64,000 nucleotides of DNA, taken from Bradysia coprophila (taxonomy: Eukaryota > Arthropoda > Insecta > Diptera > Sciaridae). The notes under the pieces are model-generated. The model ran no database searches and had not been told where the DNA came from. It saw only the letters and a list, made by a program, of their open reading frames with translations. The position numbers and the translations under genes are program-made. The first letter of the stretch is position 1, and every line of letters starts with the position of its first letter. Location: contig NC_050738.1 of the NCBI RefSeq assembly GCF_014529535.1, positions 4,472,588 to 4,536,587 of the forward strand. Direction: 5' to 3'. Shown piece after piece: positions 60,601-64,000 of this stretch.

Positions 60601-63600
60601 ATCAGCACCGGTCAAAACATCTAACTATGACCGCAGTGCAACCGAAAGGATAATAAGCGAGTACATCACTTACACATCAGTGCCGAGCTACAATTTTGAT
60701 ACATCAACGATTAGTACCAGTCAAGACTTTGAAACCACCACTTTGATTGAGTCAACCACACAGGAACAGTCGTCAGTCACTCCACCACGGGAAGAAACGA
60801 TCGATACATTTGAAGATGAAAATAGTACAAGCTGGTCCACTAGCATTTCAACACTGGACGATGATACTTTTTCAGAAATTACATCTACAAAAGATGAAAC
60901 ATCGACGAGATTACCAGAGGCTTCCACCCAATATGACAAAACTGAGACCGGTCAAACAACTACAACAACCGAAGCAGGCTTAGTCTCAGCATTCTTGAAA
61001 GAATTTTCGAATCTCTTTGGTGATGAAAACACTTTAACAGTAAAGCATGAGAATCGACCCCAAACTGAGAATCAGAAAGAAACGTCTACTCTGTCGGATG
61101 TAGTAAAGATAACAAAACCAGCTCAGCCCTCTTCCACAACAAGTCCGCCGACAACGACCAAAAGAGTCAATCCGACCATTATTTCATCGCCAGCGTATCC
61201 TTCTACCACGTCTCCAATGCCAGTTATTATAACCGTTACATCTTCGACAACAACAAGAACAACATCCACTTCACCCAAAACGACTACTATTTCTTCATCT
61301 ACACCAAACAGATCACCAACTAGTGTTACGATACATCCAAAAACAACCACAAAAACTCAACAGACCACCACACCAATACCCATCACAACGACACCATCAA
61401 CAATTGTATCAAAACCGTCACACACAAGTAATACGTCGCCTAAAATCAATGTTCAAGTCATACATTCAACTAGCGAAATTGAACACCCATCCACAACAGA
61501 AGATACTTTGGCCGTGAATCAACCGACGTTGATCGATGCAAACCCTTCAATTTTAGATTCAGATCTGAATTACGATTATGGTGATCAGCCGACACTACCG
61601 CCAAGCCTGCCAAACTTGAAAATAATTCCTTTTTTGCCAACTGATGCGGTCCGCAAAGATAATGTTCATCCGAAATTGGAATATTACTCTCCCATTTCGA
61701 CGAGCTATCCAGTTCTGACCGAAAATTATGAAAGTCCTTATTTAACCAGCGCCAATTCGGAAAGTCAGAACGCAGACTTTACTGCCTTCGAAATCAGCGA
61801 ACCTGAAGCGAAAGACAGTCCCGATTTCAACAGTTACAGCATCCGGACCGCGGGCTATTCGAACGACGACATTTTCGGTATACCGAAAACGAGTGGAGAA
61901 TCCTTGGATTACAGTCAATATCCGTCGATAACAGAAAAACCAAGTGTGGAACCGACAATACACAACAAGTATGCTGCTTATAATGTTGACTACGACTACG
62001 ATCCTTTCGATAAGGATAACAAGTATGCGCCAGGGGCATACGAAATAGTGGATAGTCATGACTACAGCATTCAAAGTAGAAATCCGTCATTCGATAAATT
62101 TGTAACCGAATACCCGGAAAGGCATGTGCACAGCAAAATTGAATTCAGCACCAGTAATCCGTTGTATGGATTTAATGGAAATAACAAATTTTCACCGCCC
62201 AGTAAAACCGAAGGTAGGAAAATTTTAACTTTGTTATCGATTTCACACTAGCTTTTGAGAAAGGACTACACTCACCTCAAAATAGATAGCAAGAAATTCA
62301 TATCCGAGTATAAAGGGAATCATAATAGATTATGAAACGTGTGGAATATGTGGGACTAAGAAAAACAGAGAGTCGCGTGAATGTTGCTATTTATTTTGAT
62401 GTGAGCGGAGTCAGTGTAGTTGATCAGAACCATTTTTGTGAGAACGTTTACAACCAAAAAGTCGTTCAACTGTCCCCCAAGAATATATTTTTTACAGTGA
62501 GACCATCCTAAAATCATTCTTTAGATTTGTTCTCAAAGTCTGGAACAAAAAAAAGATGACAAACGTCGGCGAAAAATGACTGATAGAGAAAATGAAGTAA
62601 AAGATTTTGTATCAAACCCTGAAACCTTGTATCAATCTTGGAATCAGGGCCTACTTTTTGGAAACTAATTTCTTGAATTTCTTGAAATTTCTCGAATTTT
62701 CTCGGATTTCTTAAAATTTCTCGAATTCGATAAATTCGAGAAACTTCAAGAAACTCGAGAAATTAGTTTCTCGAAATTTCTTGAATTTCTCGAAGTTTCC
62801 CGAATTTCTTGAATTTTCTGGAATTTCTTGAAATTTCTCGAATTCGAGAAATTCAAGAAACTTTGAGAAATTCAAGAAATATTTCTCGAAATTTCTTGAA
62901 TTTCTCGAAGTTTCTTGAATTTCTCAAAGTTTCTTGAATTTCTCGATTTTCTCTAAAAGTTTCTAAAAAGTAGGCCCTGCTTGGAATTGATAGTTCTAAT
63001 TGTACCAAGATACGCATTTATGAAATTTTTAATATTATTTGATCCAAATCTTCTAAATGAGGAGAAAGTATCAATCGGAAATGAGCCGATGAACGTTGAT
63101 CACAATCTCTATCTTTCTTCCGAATTAAGGTGGATTCCTTCCAAAAGAACCATCACCAGAAGACGACCAATATTACGAAAAACTCCACACAACGAAATAC
63201 ACACTGGATTTACTCACAGAACCATCGCCAAAATCAAATGGAACTGTTCAGATAATTGGTAATTTCATTCCCGTTCAATTTACCAGCTAACCAGTATTCT
63301 AATAACAAAACTCCTTTCAAGGCATCACATCAGAAGATCCATTCAAAAATGTCATACGCACGGAACCGCCACCAAATTTGAATACACTCATCGAAGATAA
63401 AGAAAAACTCTTCCACTCAGTGCCTGAACTATCAGCAACCAATATTGATCATGACTATCCGTCCATTCACCTGTCCGACATCGAAAAGGAAATTATTTCC
63501 ATAACTACCGATACCAATTACAATCCATCACCAGAATACGAATCGGATTCGTTGACCGATAATATTGAATATTCCTTCCATCACTTCGACAATGACACCA

Positions 63601-64000
63601 TGAGTAATGTAAGCATATCGCCGACCAACTCGTCGACGAGCGTTTCGAGTGAAGTAAGTGTAAGTAGTGATTCCCAATCAAATCCAACGACAGATCCTGC
63701 GCCAAAAGATTTCCTTGGTAGTCTGTTAGGTTACATTTTCAAAGACAATAAAATCAACTCTGAACCAACTGAATCAACTATAGTACAAGAAAGGCAAACA
63801 ATTCCGCCGTTTAAAAAGATATCGTCAACCTCTCTGTCCCTAATGGACATTCTCAATTTCACAAAACCGGTGGAAAGTAGCTCTAAGAAAGTGGACATTC
63901 CACAAAGGAAAAATAACAAAATCTACGAATATCCGACGACCTCTGAGCCACAGGAAGAAACATCAACACCACCCAGAGAGGAAAATCTCAACATTTTGAG
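51648..64000 (+). CDS. Secreted protein with three VWC domains and a mucin-like region (3' partial)
   Basis: Exons: 51648-51738, 58852-59223, 59393-59683, 59753-59941, 60021-62213, 63130-63258, and 63321 to the window edge; every junction is phase 1. At least 1315 residues. Exon 1 is a signal peptide (cleavage near CLAIG). Exons 2-4 each carry one VWC domain of about 60 residues ending in a CC pair: RSSCCPHVSC, SSCCPIRYDC and GQCCPAHYEC. The rest is low complexity: acidic segments, Thr/Ser/Pro runs around 61130-61500 expected to be O-glycosylated, and Tyr-rich stretches. VWC domains bind matrix proteins and BMP-type ligands. The layout recalls insect tenectin-like matrix proteins, but I cannot confirm orthology. 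The intron 59684-59752 uses GC-AG and is a multiple of three without a stop, so it may also be retained. Confidence 0.85.
52461..52617 (+). repeat. Dispersed repeat family copy
   Basis: CATCTGTTATCGATAGCAGT, TGTGATCTTATATGCGAAC, TTAATGAAGTACGAGATTTC, AGAAGTAATAGATTCAATAG; the right end is diverged. Confidence 0.55.
54150..54285 (-). repeat. Dispersed repeat family fragment
   Basis: On minus: AACTAATGAAGGAACAGATT and TTGAAGTAGCAGATTTAG in family order; the palindromic end is degraded. A further fragment lies at 55187-55262 (plus). Confidence 0.4.
55327..55551 (-). CDS. Possible small ORF antisense in the VWC intron
   Basis: 74 codons from ATG to TGA. Residues 18-74 have protein-like alternation (NVVDLIVREGIHVEFRLEPG, then MEIRIQHRFKIIKTFDDLLH), unlike the low-complexity frames around it. 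A TTACAG acceptor just upstream of the TTT run suggests it could also be a last exon. No family recognised and no partner exon found; it may be a remnant of a lost gene. Confidence 0.25.
   Translation of the reverse strand: MPTCINYCLQFFFGYLKNVVDLIVREGIHVEFRLEPGIDEMEIRIQHRFKIIKTFDDLLHEPFERKSKIIVNDI
56672..57725. mobile_element. Non-autonomous TIR element, about 1.05 kb
   Basis: Ends TAGACAGCCCGTACGAAGT (left) and ACTTCGTACGGGTCTA (right), inverted, with a 12-bp exact core CCCGTACGAAGT. The interior has a TATATAGC-iterated stretch (about 56705-56845), AAATCGGATGCGTTTTAC, and GACAGACAGACGGACAGACG. No ORF of transposase size. An extra GACCCGTACGAA at about 56500 could be an alternative or nested left end. 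Confidence 0.65.
57848..57997 (-). repeat. Dispersed repeat family copy, reverse
   Basis: On minus: GTTATCGACAACGACG, AATTGAAGTAAAAGATTTTG, then a diverged CGATTGTCGTTTC end. Confidence 0.55.
58054..58303. repeat. GAGGATTTTC-iterated block
   Basis: Repeated GAGGATTTTCTTTTTGA and AAGGATTTTT units, bounded by GAGGTGCGGATA and the inverted TATCCGCCCCTC. Resembles the other iterated foldbacks, but no 8-bp duplication was found. Confidence 0.5.
58405..58527. mobile_element. Tc1/mariner-type MITE
   Basis: Begins CAGTTAGGAGTTAGAGG and ends CCTCTGACTG; inner arms AGTGAAATTT...CATGAA pair with TTCATG...AAATTTCACT. TA dinucleotides flank both ends (58403-58404, 58528-58529), as for Tc1/mariner insertions. 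Confidence 0.7.
62645..62979. mobile_element. hAT-type foldback with iterated TTTCTTGAATTTCTCGAA interior
   Basis: Ends CAGGGCCTACTTTTTGGAAA and the complement of CAGGGCCTACTTTTTAGAAA. The 335-bp body is reiterated TTTCTTGAA/TTTCTCGAA units in both orientations. The 8-bp sequence CTTGGAAT flanks it exactly at 62637-62644 and 62980-62987. Lies in the VWC gene intron 62214-63129. Confidence 0.85.

Overview
The window is eukaryotic nuclear DNA from an insect, most likely a lower (nematoceran-type) fly; the order is inferred from the protein sequences and the exact species is not identifiable here. It is AT-rich, has spliced genes with short GT-AG introns (many of 57-74 nt), and its gaps and introns are crowded with small non-autonomous transposon remnants. 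No tRNA, rRNA, CRISPR or bacterial-type operon was seen.

Layout. 1-710 (+) is the last exon of an acidic, Ser/Thr-rich protein whose start lies outside. 5394-5753 (-) is a two-exon gene for a 94-residue secreted peptide of unknown function. 12635-14380 (+) is Creld (six exons, 381 aa), an ER EGF-like protein. 16888-18932 (-) is an NHE8/SLC9A8-type Na+/H+ exchanger (three exons, 633 aa). 26239-36863 (+) is S-adenosylmethionine synthetase (Sam-S, 403 aa), with two equal-length exons that can only be used one at a time and that encode the active-site gating loop. 41456-42110 (-) is a two-exon DUF1091 secreted protein (198 aa). 43641-44258 (-) is an intronless nicotinamide riboside kinase (205 aa). 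51648 to beyond 64000 (+) is a large secreted gene with three von Willebrand factor C domains followed by a long mucin-like region; its signal-peptide exon is 7.1 kb upstream of the rest.

The genes are housekeeping or extracellular-matrix genes on both strands and do not form one pathway. Sam-S (SAM supply) and NRK (NAD+ salvage) are both core metabolism, but nothing in the layout links them.

The most unusual content is (1) the Sam-S alternative exon pair, and (2) a set of foldback elements whose interiors consist of one short motif repeated many times. Three of these (29981-30150, 40622-40962, 62645-62979) have inverted ends and exact 8-bp flanking duplications, as expected of hAT-type insertions. 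A further dispersed repeat, marked by CTGTTATCGATAAC and AATGAAGTAAAAGAT, occurs about a dozen times. Large gaps otherwise show no gene I can support.
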